Shown here piece after piece: positions 23,478-32,970 of a stretch of DNA of 38,852 nucleotides (the stretch's first letter is position 1; each line of letters starts with the position of its first letter). The notes under the pieces were generated by a model. That model was not told where the DNA came from. It ran no database searches and saw only the letters and a program-made list of their open reading frames with translations. The stretch covers positions 1 through 38,852 of the forward strand of contig CABKMZ010000014.1 in NCBI GenBank assembly GCA_902373545.1, read 5' to 3'. This DNA comes from an uncultured Actinomyces sp. Lineage in GTDB: Bacteria; Actinomycetota; Actinomycetes; Actinomycetales; Actinomycetaceae. A program made the translations under genes and the position numbers.

Positions 23478-24787
23478 CCGAGGGCCTTCCACATTCCTAT
23501 GGCGAAGTCATCCAGGGTGGGCGCGACGACGACCGGCGTGTTGCCGAGAGTACGCAGCTCGAAGTCGGCGTCCATGTCGATGCGCACGCCGGTGATCACC
23601 ATGTCGAGGGGGAGGCGCGTGAGGGCCGCGTGCAGGTCCGCCAGGGGGGTGCGCGATCCAGAGATGACGACGGCGGTCGAGGCCTGGGAGGCCTCGGTCC
23701 CAGCGCGCTGGGTCAGTGCGCTGATGCGTTCTGCGCCCAGGACGCGCTCGACCCCGGAGAGGGAGTCCATCGCGTGCATCGGGGTGGGGGTCTTGAGGTG
23801 GCCGACCTGGGTGTGGACCGACACTTCTTTCGCATCGACGAGGGCCGCGCGCGCCATGGAGGCCGCCGCGGAGACTCCGATCTCGAACTCCTCGTCGCTT
23901 GCCCACGCGTCGGTGTCCAGGTCGAGGACGATGAGCAGGTGGGATCGGCGCGTTTCCTCAAATTGGCGGACCATGAGCTTGCCGACGCGCGCCGTGGAAC
24001 GCCAGTGGATGGCGCGCCGGTCGTCGCCGGGGACGTATTCGCGCAGGGCGTGGAAGGACACGTCAGCGGAGGACAGGTCCTGCGTGGTCGCTCCTTCGAT
24101 GTCGCGGATGAAACCGACCGTCGAGGCGTTCATGGCGACCGTTCGCGGGTGGATGTAGAGCTCGGTGGCATCGGACCATGTCTGGACGCGGCGGACCAGG
24201 CCGAGGCCGTCGCCGCGGATCGTGGAGGCAGGGCCCACGGCCACGACGCCTCGCCGCGTCGTCGCGATTGCGAAGACCTCCTCGTGGTTCTCGTCCCGTC
24301 CCAGCGCCGGGCATAGGAACGAGTTCGCGCCCGCGCCGACGCGCAGCTCGACCATGGTGGCGCGCAGGCGCCGAGCCGTGGGGTTGGAGACTGTCAGCGC
24401 GCCGAGGGCTTTCTCGCCGACCGTCACGCGCGTGTTGGCGAGCCGCAGCGCGACGGCGTGCCCTGCCCGGCCCAGGGACCACAGGAGGGAGAGGGCCACC
24501 AGGGTCAGGCACGTGAAGCCCAGGACCGCGGCCTCGACCCACGAGAACAGGACGCCCGCCAGGGAGGCTCCCGCCCCGATGATCGCCGTTCCCCAGCCGA
24601 GCACAGTCAGGGATGACAGCAGTCGCAGGAACGAGCCGAGGCCGGGGACCCGCCGCGCCGCAGCGATGCAGGTCCGCCAGGAGGAGACGACCGTCGCCGA
24701 CGCGCGCGCGAGAGCGACGCGCGCACGTGTGACGGCGTCGAGGCGCTCGCGCAGGTGGCGCTTGTCGGCGACGGAACGCGGTGCCAC
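23474..24787 (-). CDS. DUF58 domain protein (MoxR partner)
   Basis: 437 residues from GTG 24787, chosen for TGAGG six bases upstream and a 5-nt gap from the MoxR stop; no ATG in a sensible place exists. A basic N-terminus, two adjacent membrane helices (about 55-110), a beta-rich region, then the DUF58 signature DVSFHALREYVPGDDRRAIHWRSTARVGK and a von Willebrand-like segment starting LLIVLDLDTDAW. DUF58 proteins are clients or adaptors of MoxR AAA+ chaperones and are thought to bind metal or protein ligands through the vWA-like part. It lies in the order MoxR, DUF58, TgpA, the classic gene triplet. Confidence 0.92.
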   Translation of the reverse strand: MAPRSVADKRHLRERLDAVTRARVALARASATVVSSWRTCIAAARRVPGLGSFLRLLSSLTVLGWGTAIIGAGASLAGVLFSWVEAAVLGFTCLTLVALSLLWSLGRAGHAVALRLANTRVTVGEKALGALTVSNPTARRLRATMVELRVGAGANSFLCPALGRDENHEEVFAIATTRRGVVAVGPASTIRGDGLGLVRRVQTWSDATELYIHPRTVAMNASTVGFIRDIEGATTQDLSSADVSFHALREYVPGDDRRAIHWRSTARVGKLMVRQFEETRRSHLLIVLDLDTDAWASDEEFEIGVSAAASMARAALVDAKEVSVHTQVGHLKTPTPMHAMDSLSGVERVLGAERISALTQRAGTEASQASTAVVISGSRTPLADLHAALTRLPLDMVITGVRIDMDADFELRTLGNTPVVVAPTLDDFAIGMWKALG

Positions 24788-24792
24788 GATCC

Positions 24793-25758
24793 TCAGCCCT
24801 TCATGACCGGGGCGGCGACCGCTCCCAGCGCACGCTCGATGACGCCCTCGCGCGTGGCCCCGCCGAACTCGGCGTCGGGGTCCAAGACGAGCCTGTGAGC
24901 CCACACGCGCACCGCCAGGGCTTGCACGTCGTCGGGGATCACGAAGTTACGGCCCTGGGCGATAGCCCACACGCGGGCGGCGCGCATCATGGCGATGGCT
25001 CCACGCGTCGAGACGCCGATACGGACCTCGGAGTCGGCGCGGCTCGCCTCGCACAGGTCCTGCACGTAGGCGGCGATCGAGCGGTCGACGTAGTTGTTGG
25101 CCGCCAGGTCCGCCATGTCGGCGACCGCCTTTGTGGAGATCACGGGGGACAGGGTGCGGGTGCGGTCGGGTGCGGCGGAGCCGAGGATGACGTCAATGCC
25201 GGCCTCGCGGCCCGGGTAGCCAATTGAGGTCTTCATGAGGAAGCGGTCCAGCTGAGCCTCGGGCAGGCGGTAGGTGCCGGCCTGCTCGACGGGGTTCTGC
25301 GTGGCGATCACCATGAAGGGGCGTCCCGTCTCGCGGCGCACGCCGTCGACGGTCACCTGGGCCTCTTCCATGACCTCCAGGAGGGCCGACTGGGTCTTGG
25401 GCGAGGCGCGGTTGATCTCATCGGCCAGGACGATCGAGGCGAAGATAGGGCCCTTGTGGAAGTCCCACGACCCCGTGCGCTGGTCGTAAATGGTCACACC
25501 CGTGATGTCGGAGGGCAGCAGGTCGGGCGTGAACTGGATACGCGAATGCGTCCCGTGGACGGTGGCCGCGATGGCACGCGCCAGCGCCGTCTTGCCTGTT
25601 CCCGGCGCGTCCTCGAGGAGCAGGTGTCCCTCGGCGAACATGCAGGTCAGCGCCAGGCGGATGACCTCTTCCTTGCCCAGGAGGGCCTGGCCGACGTTGT
25701 CCGTGATCCTCGTGAAGGAGTCGGCGAACCAGTGGGCGTTATCTGCGGTGACTTCCAT
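24793..25758 (-). CDS. MoxR family AAA+ ATPase
   Basis: 321 residues. ATPase core complete: Walker A APGTGKT (GTGKT at 53-57), Walker B VLADEINRA (D113, E114), sensor 1 region VIATQNPVEQAGTYRLPEAQLDRF, and the family's lid helices with VSTRGAIAMMRAARVWA near the end. ATG 25758 follows AAAGGAC. MoxR proteins are chaperone-like ATPases that load cofactors or assemble complexes with vWA/DUF58 partners. Here it is the first soluble member of the operon after the giant surface protein, 48 nt downstream of that gene, with a C/A-rich unstructured spacer. Confidence 0.95.
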   Translation of the reverse strand: MEVTADNAHWFADSFTRITDNVGQALLGKEEVIRLALTCMFAEGHLLLEDAPGTGKTALARAIAATVHGTHSRIQFTPDLLPSDITGVTIYDQRTGSWDFHKGPIFASIVLADEINRASPKTQSALLEVMEEAQVTVDGVRRETGRPFMVIATQNPVEQAGTYRLPEAQLDRFLMKTSIGYPGREAGIDVILGSAAPDRTRTLSPVISTKAVADMADLAANNYVDRSIAAYVQDLCEASRADSEVRIGVSTRGAIAMMRAARVWAIAQGRNFVIPDDVQALAVRVWAHRLVLDPDAEFGGATREGVIERALGAVAAPVMKG

Positions 25759-25806
25759 TGTTGTCCTTTGTTGTGCTGTGGGTTGTCTGGTGCTGTGATG
25801 AGGGCG

Positions 25807-28800
25807 TTACTGTTGGCGGCATTGGAACCAGGTGTAGTTACTATGCGGACCCTGGACGAGGTATTCCTCAACGGAACCACCCCAGTTCCATTCGGTGACG
25901 CCCCGGAAGTAACCGTTTCCGTCGACCTGCCGTGCCATCCACGTGGGCTTACCGGCGAATGTTCCTTCACACCTGACGGCTACATTCGGCGGCCATCCCG
26001 ACAGCTCGACTCCCTGCTTGTAGAAGGGGCCGCCTCCGCATGGACCGTTGACGCACTTTCCTGGCTCTCCCTGGTAGCCGCTGGCGCTGCGGGCGTAGCT
26101 GGGGGCCGTGGCCCTGGCACACGGTTGACCAGACTCGCGTGTTCCCTTTTCGGTCGAGGTCTGGACAGCCTTGATGCACAGCTGCGCGCTGCCGCCTTCG
26201 CCGGGGTTGAACTCGCGGTGTCCCTCACGGGTCAGCTCAATGGTCTTATTCTCAGCTCCCGTGAGGACCAGGCTTGCGCTCCTGCCGCCGTTGTCTGCAT
26301 TGCTCCAGGAACAATTGACCCACCCGGGTCCGCCGGGCCGACACTCTACGGATGGTTCCGCGGGGGGACCGAAGGAACTCACGGTGCCGCCGGTGACCAC
26401 AGCTTCGGATGTTTTATCGGTGCCGCTCTTGCGGACGGTCACCTTGACTTGGAGCGTTGCGTCGACACCATCCGTGAGTGCCGGGCTGGTGACGGTGTGA
26501 GCGCCATCACTGGTCAGGGAGTCCCAGTGGTCCCCGTCGGGCGTCCACTGGTAGTCGACGACGTCGCTCTTGCTCCAGCCGTTGCCCGGCTCGAACTTGA
26601 CGTTGAACGCGATCTCCTTCGAGTTTCCCGTGGCCTTCAGTGACGTGATCGTGGGGGCGTTGACTTGGTCGACGGCCCACACGGTGGTCGTCGCCGCGGG
26701 CGAGGTGTGCGCGTCGGGATCCTTTGTGTCGTTGACGGCTTTGACGCTGATGGAGACCTGCTGCTCGTGGTAACCGACCTTGACGGACGTGGAGGTGGAC
26801 GGAGCCTTGACTTCAACCGGGTCGGCGCCGTCCGCGCTGACCTCGTAGTAATCGATGTTACGACCGTTCGTATTGGACGGTTCGTACCACGTGACCTGCG
26901 CGGTGCCATTCGAGAAGGTGGCGCTGACGCCCGTCGGGGCTCCCGGCGCTCCGTAGGGCTTCGCCGCGTCGGAGAAGGGCGACCACTCGGACGTGTAGTT
27001 CTTATTGCGAGCCCTGACCCGAACCCTGTACTCGCGGCCATTCGTCAGGCCGGAGATCGTCAGGGACGTCTCGTTTGCGCCGGCCGGTGGTACTACTACA
27101 TCGGCCGGCGAGAGCTCCACGTCGTAGCCCTCCAGGTCGGAACCGGTGTTGACCGGAGCTGCCCACGACACGGTGATGGACCTGTCGCCGGGCTTCACGG
27201 TGGGCGCGCCGGGGGTTTCGGGCTTGGCGTCGACGAGGACGCTCGTCTTGTTGGACGGATCGGATTCCCCGACCTCGTTCGTCGCGGTGACCGAGAAGGT
27301 GTGCTCGGTGCCGTTCGTGCGTCCGTCGAAGAGGCACTCGGCGACAGCGCCGCAGGACTTGGAGTCGCCCTGCGTGTGGTCGGTGACGGTGAAGGAGGTG
27401 ATGGGGGAGCCGCCAGTGGTGCCCGTGCGCCACGACACCAGGGCCGTGCCCGCGCTGTTGGAGACCGCGCTCGCCCCCGTGGGCGCGCCGGGCTTATCCA
27501 GGACGGTCGCCGTGATCGTTCCCTGGACCTCGCGCTCGACGTCCTTGGTCGCGTCCTGCACGCGGTAGGTCACGGTGAAGGAGCCGTTGAAGCCGGCGTC
27601 GGCCTGGATGGTCATGGTCGACCCCGAGGCCGTGGCGCTGCCGCCCGCGGAAGTGGCAGGATCGCCCATGATGGTGAGGGGCCCCTGATCGGCCAGCGGG
27701 TTGGTCGCGTACTCGGAGACGTCGACGGTCTTGGATTCCCCGGCCTTGAGGGTGATCTGGCCCGGGCTGGTCTGCACGAGCGGCTTGGAGGACGCGATGA
27801 CGTTGACGGGCACGCTCGCGCTCGCCGAGGCACCCTGCTGGTCGGTGACCTCGATGGTCAGCTGCCCGGCCTGGCCCTTGGGCGCCTCGGCGTCGGCGGA
27901 CACCGACAGGGTGGAGCCGGAGGCGGAGGCGCTGACGCCCTCCACCTGCTTATCTGTGATCGTGTAGGTCATGCCCGCCGGGTCGTCGCCGTCGGGGTCA
28001 CTGACCCACTGGTCCATCGCGATCTGGGAGGCGTCCTCGCCAGCGGCGACGTCGACGCGGGTCGGCACGATGCGCGGCGGGCGATTGTGGGCGGATTCGA
28101 CCAGGACGGGCAGGGACAGCGTGGACACGATGCCCGTCGCGTCGGAGGGGTCAGAGCCGTCCGTGACCTCCACGATGATGGAGGTCGGGCCTGAGAAGTC
28201 CTCCAGCGCAGTGTAGGTGAGCGTGCGTGTGTCCTTGACCAGTGTGGAGCCGTCCCAGCCGAGGCCGGCGCTGGCCTTGGAATCGCCGGTCAACTGAACG
28301 GAGCGCCCGGACCTGGTCAGAATGTAGTCGTTGAGCGCGATTTCCTTGGTGACGCCGGCCGTGACCTTGATCGGCAGGGCGCGGGTGTCCAGCGTTGGCC
28401 GGGTGATCTCGGTTCCGGGCACGCGCACAACAGCCGACGCGGACAGTCCGTCGTGGTCGGTCACCGTATAAATGACGGTCTGCGGCTTGGGGGACAGGGG
28501 AATCGTCAGGGTGTCGCCGGAGGTGCCGATGCCCGAATCCGGGCTGGAGAGCGTATCGTCCTGGATGTCGCCGTCGGGGTCCTCATCGTTTCTCAGCACG
28601 TCGACCGAGACGGACCCGGAGGCTGCCTGCACGTCGGCCAGGGACACCTCGTCGTCGCGGGCGATGGGAGCAAGGAGCGGTGCGGTGGGGGTGACCACGA
28701 CGGAGCACACGCCCTCGGCGCGGCCGCCAGCCCCGTCCTCGATGGCGTAGGAGATCACGTGCGTGCCCTCCTGCTGGGGCGCCGTAAAGACGATGCGCCC

Positions 28801-31800
28801 GGAGCGCTCCGTCACGTCAATGCCCGAGGGCGCGGACACGGACCCCTGCGCGAGGGTCAGGGGATCGCCGTCGGGGTCAATGTCGTTGGCCAGAACGGCG
28901 ACCGACACCTTGGTGCCCGGACGCACCCTCACGGAGTCCGGCATCGCGACGGGGGCCTGGTTGAGGGAGGGACGAGGCGCGACGCCGACGCGGATCCCGC
29001 CGATGGCCTGCTTCCCCAGGGCGTCCTCGACGACGTAGGTGAAGGAATCCGTTCCCTGGACGTCGTTGCCGGGCGTGTACTCGAAGTTCGACCCCACCTG
29101 GGTGACGGTCCCGAGGCGCGCCGACGAGGCCATGCCGACGAGCGTCACGGAGTCGCCCTCGGCGTCGATGCCCTCCAACGGAATGGGGATCGTGACCTTG
29201 TGCCCGGCGACGGTGCGGGCGACAACGTCCTTCGGGCGAGGCGCGGTGTTCGTGTCCTCGTCCATGGCGACGACGGTCAGGTTGACGACGGCCGAGGCGA
29301 CGTTACCGGCCGTGTCGGAGACCGTGTAGACGATGCGCCCCGAACCGGGCCGGGAGCCGCCGCGCACGCGCACGACGTTATTCGAGACGAAGACGCTGCC
29401 CAGGTCGGCGGGGATCTCGTGCTGGAGTTCGCTGGAGACCGTGAGCTTGAGCCCCGCGGGGGAGCGGTCGTTGTCCAGGACCGACACGGAGGCCACGTCC
29501 CCGACGCGCACGACCAGGGAATCGTCGTTCAGTTCGGGCGGCGCGGATTCGGTGTTGGCGGGGGCGGGCAGGATCGTCACCGTCGCCGAGGCCGTGGCGA
29601 CCCCGTTGGACACCGTGTAGGTGAACGATGCGGGGTTTGAGAGGCCGGAGGGTGCGGTCACGCGCACCATCTGGCGGTTGACGAGTGCGACCGCCAGCGG
29701 TGAACCCGGGGGCACGTCTAGTTGCTGGACGGTGAGGACGCCGCCGGTGGGGTCCGAGTCGTTGGCCAGCAGGTCCACGAGCACTTGCCCGCCGTCGGGC
29801 AGGACCCCGAGGTCGTCCTCGGTGCTGGGTGGCAGGTCGGAACCGGTGGGGGCGACGTCCACGCGGATGATGCCGGTCGCCGTCGTGGGGCCGTCCGTGA
29901 TCGTGTACGACAGGTAGTAGGTGCCGGCGGTGTTGCCGTCCACCGTGATTGTTCCCGCCGTCGAATCCATCACGGCGGTGATGCCGGCGGGAACGTCGTC
30001 CACAGAGACGAGCCTGAGCGTGTCAGAGTTGGGGTCGGTGTCGTTAGCCATCGGTGAGATCGACGCGGATGCACCTTCGCGCACGACGAGGTGGTCGGCG
30101 TTTGCGACCGGCGGCTCATTGGCGCTTTCCTTGACGGTGACGTTAATCGAGCCATCGCCCGCGTCGCGCCCGTCGGACACGCTGATCGCGACCGCGTCCT
30201 TGCCGGGCGCGTGCCCGGCATCGATGATTTCAACGTTGCCGTTTTCGTGGGAGTTCACCGTCATCCCCGTGGGGGCGGTCGCGCCGGCCAGGAAGAAGGG
30301 GTCTCCGTCGGGGTCCACCCAGTTCGTCAGCCCGTTGACGGTGGTCCGACCGCCCTGGCCCACGGACACGGAGGGCACGATCTTCTGCACGGGCGCCTCG
30401 TTGACGTCGTCGCCGTGGACGGTCAGCGTCACGTGGGCCTGCGCGGTTCCACCCCGCCCATCCGAGACCTCGTAATCGAAGGTCGACGTGCCCGACGCGT
30501 CCTTGTTGACGGCGATCTGCAGGGCCGCGCCCTCTCGGGCGACGCTGACCTGCCCGAGGGAGGGCTGCGTGAGCGCTGAGGCCGTCATAAAGTCGCCGTC
30601 GGCGTCGGAATCGTTCATGAGGACAGGAAGGATCGTGGTCTTTCCCGCGCGCACCCCGAAGTCGTCGTCCACGGCCTCGGGCGGCGTGTTGTCCTGGTTG
30701 CGGTCGGGTGCGACCGTGTTGTCGATGTCGTCGACGGACTGGTCCTCGGTTTCTTTCTCAGACTCGAGTTTCGATTCCAGCTGATCCCAGTTGTCGACCA
30801 GGATCATGTCGGAGTCGGGCAGCCACAGGCCGTCCTTCTCGATGTCGTTGAGGACGATGACGTCACGATTGGTGCGGAAAATAGCCTTTTCGGCGCTCGC
30901 GAGGGAGTCGACGACCATCTCTCGGTCATCTGCGTCGGAGGGGCAATCCCTCACGAACGCGCCGGTTGCCGACCAGGCCGCGTACGCGCACTTGTTGTGC
31001 GCGACCGGGCGGGTGGGGTTGCCTCCGGGGGCGGGCGCCGGCACGGTCGTGGGGCTTCCGCCGCCGATGGGAACCCTGATGAGGGCGTCGGGGGAGGAGA
31101 GCAGGACCTCGGTCGTCTTCGGCCCAGTGTCCTGGAGGACGACGCGCTCACCGTCGATCCGCTGCGTCTTGCCGCCCGGCAGGTAGAGCGTGGATGTGTC
31201 GCGATCCCAGACGACCACGTCGGTTCCGACGGCGGCGATCTGCAGGTAGTCGGTGGCGCTGATGCCCGTCAGGGGTGTGGTCTTGGTGTCCGTCAGCGCA
31301 CCGCGCTTCAGCAACGACGTCACGCGCCCAGCCTCGGCGGACACCGCGTGGACGTTGCCCTCCGAGTCCACGGTCGTGACCGCGCCGGGCACGTCAGAAA
31401 TACTGGCGTCCGCATCGTCCGTATTGATGGGCGCGGGGTGGTCCGCCTGCTGCGCCCACACCTTGCCGTTGGGCGCGTCCGTGACCGCGATCGTGCCGCC
31501 GCGCACGTCCGTGGTCATTCCCCGGTAGTCCACTGCCGACGTCAAGGTGGCCGTTGTGACGTCAATGGGAGCCAGCGTGTTGGCCACCTGATCGGAGAGC
31601 TGGACCTGCTCGCCGTTTTGGAAGACGTCGAAGGTGGAGGAGGCTGCGTGCAGTCCCGCGTCCATGAGGCGGGCGGGAACGTTTACGTGTGCGACGATGC
31701 CACGCTTCGCGTTGGTGACCCACACGCCGCCGTCGTTGAGGTCGACCTTGGTTTCTTCGACGCCGGGGGCGATGAATGCCAGCACGACCGAACAGACTCC

Positions 31801-31854
31801 GAGGGCTGCGACCGCGCCGGTGAGGACCGATTTCTTGGGGCGTCGAATACGCAT
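25807..31854 (-). CDS. Giant membrane-anchored Ig-like/FnIII repeat surface protein
   Basis: 2015 residues. A basic N-terminus and one hydrophobic helix (about 10-30) act as signal-anchor; there is no LPXTG-type sorting end, so the protein is probably tethered by its N-terminus with the rest outside. Residues about 35-345 are beta-rich with repeated short motifs (GVWVTN, GKVWAQQ, TLYLPGGK), suggesting a beta-propeller. A short charged coil (DQLESKLESEKETEDQ) leads into about ten cadherin/Big-type Ig modules marked by repeated PxAxxDxxxVxxG and LxNDxDxDGD motifs, then three to four FnIII modules (for example PGAPTGVSATFSNGTAQVTWYEPS). The final 170 residues carry most of the Cys and many Trp/Tyr. 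GGAG upstream of ATG 31854 supports the start. It is the first gene of the secretion operon. Role in cell-surface contact or as periplasmic scaffold of the system is inferred. Confidence 0.9.
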   Translation of the reverse strand: MRIRRPKKSVLTGAVAALGVCSVVLAFIAPGVEETKVDLNDGGVWVTNAKRGIVAHVNVPARLMDAGLHAASSTFDVFQNGEQVQLSDQVANTLAPIDVTTATLTSAVDYRGMTTDVRGGTIAVTDAPNGKVWAQQADHPAPINTDDADASISDVPGAVTTVDSEGNVHAVSAEAGRVTSLLKRGALTDTKTTPLTGISATDYLQIAAVGTDVVVWDRDTSTLYLPGGKTQRIDGERVVLQDTGPKTTEVLLSSPDALIRVPIGGGSPTTVPAPAPGGNPTRPVAHNKCAYAAWSATGAFVRDCPSDADDREMVVDSLASAEKAIFRTNRDVIVLNDIEKDGLWLPDSDMILVDNWDQLESKLESEKETEDQSVDDIDNTVAPDRNQDNTPPEAVDDDFGVRAGKTTILPVLMNDSDADGDFMTASALTQPSLGQVSVAREGAALQIAVNKDASGTSTFDYEVSDGRGGTAQAHVTLTVHGDDVNEAPVQKIVPSVSVGQGGRTTVNGLTNWVDPDGDPFFLAGATAPTGMTVNSHENGNVEIIDAGHAPGKDAVAISVSDGRDAGDGSINVTVKESANEPPVANADHLVVREGASASISPMANDTDPNSDTLRLVSVDDVPAGITAVMDSTAGTITVDGNTAGTYYLSYTITDGPTTATGIIRVDVAPTGSDLPPSTEDDLGVLPDGGQVLVDLLANDSDPTGGVLTVQQLDVPPGSPLAVALVNRQMVRVTAPSGLSNPASFTYTVSNGVATASATVTILPAPANTESAPPELNDDSLVVRVGDVASVSVLDNDRSPAGLKLTVSSELQHEIPADLGSVFVSNNVVRVRGGSRPGSGRIVYTVSDTAGNVASAVVNLTVVAMDEDTNTAPRPKDVVARTVAGHKVTIPIPLEGIDAEGDSVTLVGMASSARLGTVTQVGSNFEYTPGNDVQGTDSFTYVVEDALGKQAIGGIRVGVAPRPSLNQAPVAMPDSVRVRPGTKVSVAVLANDIDPDGDPLTLAQGSVSAPSGIDVTERSGRIVFTAPQQEGTHVISYAIEDGAGGRAEGVCSVVVTPTAPLLAPIARDDEVSLADVQAASGSVSVDVLRNDEDPDGDIQDDTLSSPDSGIGTSGDTLTIPLSPKPQTVIYTVTDHDGLSASAVVRVPGTEITRPTLDTRALPIKVTAGVTKEIALNDYILTRSGRSVQLTGDSKASAGLGWDGSTLVKDTRTLTYTALEDFSGPTSIIVEVTDGSDPSDATGIVSTLSLPVLVESAHNRPPRIVPTRVDVAAGEDASQIAMDQWVSDPDGDDPAGMTYTITDKQVEGVSASASGSTLSVSADAEAPKGQAGQLTIEVTDQQGASASASVPVNVIASSKPLVQTSPGQITLKAGESKTVDVSEYATNPLADQGPLTIMGDPATSAGGSATASGSTMTIQADAGFNGSFTVTYRVQDATKDVEREVQGTITATVLDKPGAPTGASAVSNSAGTALVSWRTGTTGGSPITSFTVTDHTQGDSKSCGAVAECLFDGRTNGTEHTFSVTATNEVGESDPSNKTSVLVDAKPETPGAPTVKPGDRSITVSWAAPVNTGSDLEGYDVELSPADVVVPPAGANETSLTISGLTNGREYRVRVRARNKNYTSEWSPFSDAAKPYGAPGAPTGVSATFSNGTAQVTWYEPSNTNGRNIDYYEVSADGADPVEVKAPSTSTSVKVGYHEQQVSISVKAVNDTKDPDAHTSPAATTTVWAVDQVNAPTITSLKATGNSKEIAFNVKFEPGNGWSKSDVVDYQWTPDGDHWDSLTSDGAHTVTSPALTDGVDATLQVKVTVRKSGTDKTSEAVVTGGTVSSFGPPAEPSVECRPGGPGWVNCSWSNADNGGRSASLVLTGAENKTIELTREGHREFNPGEGGSAQLCIKAVQTSTEKGTRESGQPCARATAPSYARSASGYQGEPGKCVNGPCGGGPFYKQGVELSGWPPNVAVRCEGTFAGKPTWMARQVDGNGYFRGVTEWNWGGSVEEYLVQGPHSNYTWFQCRQQ

Positions 31855-31933
31855 ACTGAGACTCCGAGAGCAACACGTTAATGGGTATCTATCTCATGCT
31901 ACGTCAGCCCCTGACAGCGCCTGGCTCTCCCTT

Positions 31934-31951
31934 TGTACAATTTCTAGTACA
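31934..31951. promoter_or_regulatory. 18-bp dyad TGTACwAG-type operator candidate, copy 2
   Basis: TGTACAATTTCTAGTACA on the plus strand; its reverse complement TGTACTAGAAATTGTACA matches copy 1 (1174-1191) at 16 of 18 positions. It lies 79 bp upstream of the secretion operon start (31854) and 63 bp upstream of rsmI (32015), in the only divergent promoter region of the operon. The flanking DNA (31870-31960) is AT-richer than the genes. Specific promoter boxes are not clear. Confidence 0.6.
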
Positions 31952-32014
31952 GTCTTGAGGTCCTCATCGAACCCGCGCCGTGCGCGCACTGGAAAGCAGT
32001 GAGACGATACCGGC

Positions 32015-32932
32015 ATGGACGCCGCGACCGACTCGACCCGACCCGCGACGAGTGCCCAGGCCTCGTCCCCGAATCCGCGCGACGAGCGCGGAAGCGACCC
32101 CTACCGTCAGCCGGGAGGGTCGATCTTGCTGGCCGCCACCCCGATCGGGGACGTGCGTGACGCCTCGCCCCGCGTTGTCGCCGCGCTTGCGGGGGCGGAC
32201 ATCGTCGCCGCTGAGGACACACGCCGCGCGCTCGCCCTGGCCTCGCGCCTAGGCATCAAGCTCGGCGGGCGCCTGATCGCCCTGCACGACCACAACGAGG
32301 CCGAGAAGGCCGCGGGCATCGTCGAGGCCGCCAGCGCAGGAGCACGCGTCGTCTTCGTGTCCGACGCGGGTATGCCCACGGTCTCCGACCCGGGCTTCCG
32401 CCTGGCGCGCGCCGCCATCGACGCGGGCGTCCCGCTGTCCGTCCTGCCCGGCCCTTCCGCGCCGCTCGTCGCCCTCGCGCTGTCCGGCCTGCCCTCCGAC
32501 CGCTTCGCCTTCGAAGGCTTCCTGCCACGCAAGGACGGGGAAGCCACGCGCTACCTGCAGGACCTAGCCACCGACCCGCACACGCTCATCTTCTTCGAGT
32601 CCCCCAGGCGCGCAGCCGCCACGCTCACTCGCATGGCCGAGGTGCTGGGCGGTGACCGCCGCGCAGCCCTGTGCCGCGAACTCACGAAAGACTACGAGGA
32701 AGTGCGCCGCGGCACGCTCGGACAACTCGCGGAGGGGGCGGACGACATCCTTGGCGAGGTGACCATCGTCGTCGCCGGATACGAACGCAGCGCGCGCGCC
32801 GAAGACCACGTCGGCGCGGTCCTCGCGCTCGCGGCTGAGGGCATGCGCCTCAAAGACGCCGCCGCCGAGGTCGCCACGGCGACGGGCGCGCGCAAGAACG
32901 ACCTCTACAAGGCCGCCCTCGCCGCGAAGTGA
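32015..32932 (+). CDS. rsmI: 16S rRNA (cytidine(1402)-2'-O)-methyltransferase RsmI
   Basis: 305 residues. The SAM-dependent tetrapyrrole-methylase-like fold is clear: GSILLAATPIGDVRDASPR, DIVAAEDTRRAL, VSDAGMPTVSDPG, VLPGPSAPLVALALSG, FEGFLPRK, FFESPRR, and the C-terminal LCRELTKDYEEVRRGTL. It methylates the 2'-OH of C1402 in 16S rRNA. An N-terminal extension of about 35 polar residues precedes the domain; ATG 32015 has only a weak ribosome site, so a later start is possible but no better one is seen. Single gene, divergent from the secretion operon. Confidence 0.95.
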   Translation: MDAATDSTRPATSAQASSPNPRDERGSDPYRQPGGSILLAATPIGDVRDASPRVVAALAGADIVAAEDTRRALALASRLGIKLGGRLIALHDHNEAEKAAGIVEAASAGARVVFVSDAGMPTVSDPGFRLARAAIDAGVPLSVLPGPSAPLVALALSGLPSDRFAFEGFLPRKDGEATRYLQDLATDPHTLIFFESPRRAAATLTRMAEVLGGDRRAALCRELTKDYEEVRRGTLGQLAEGADDILGEVTIVVAGYERSARAEDHVGAVLALAAEGMRLKDAAAEVATATGARKNDLYKAALAAK

Positions 32933-32970
32933 CGAGGCGGGGCGTGGATCTGTGATCAGCGTGGCCCACG

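Noticed and set aside
26665..29640. Long plus-strand open frames opposite the giant surface protein
   Set aside because: Arg/Gly/His-rich composition without motifs is typical of the antisense frame of Val/Thr/Asp-rich Ig repeats.
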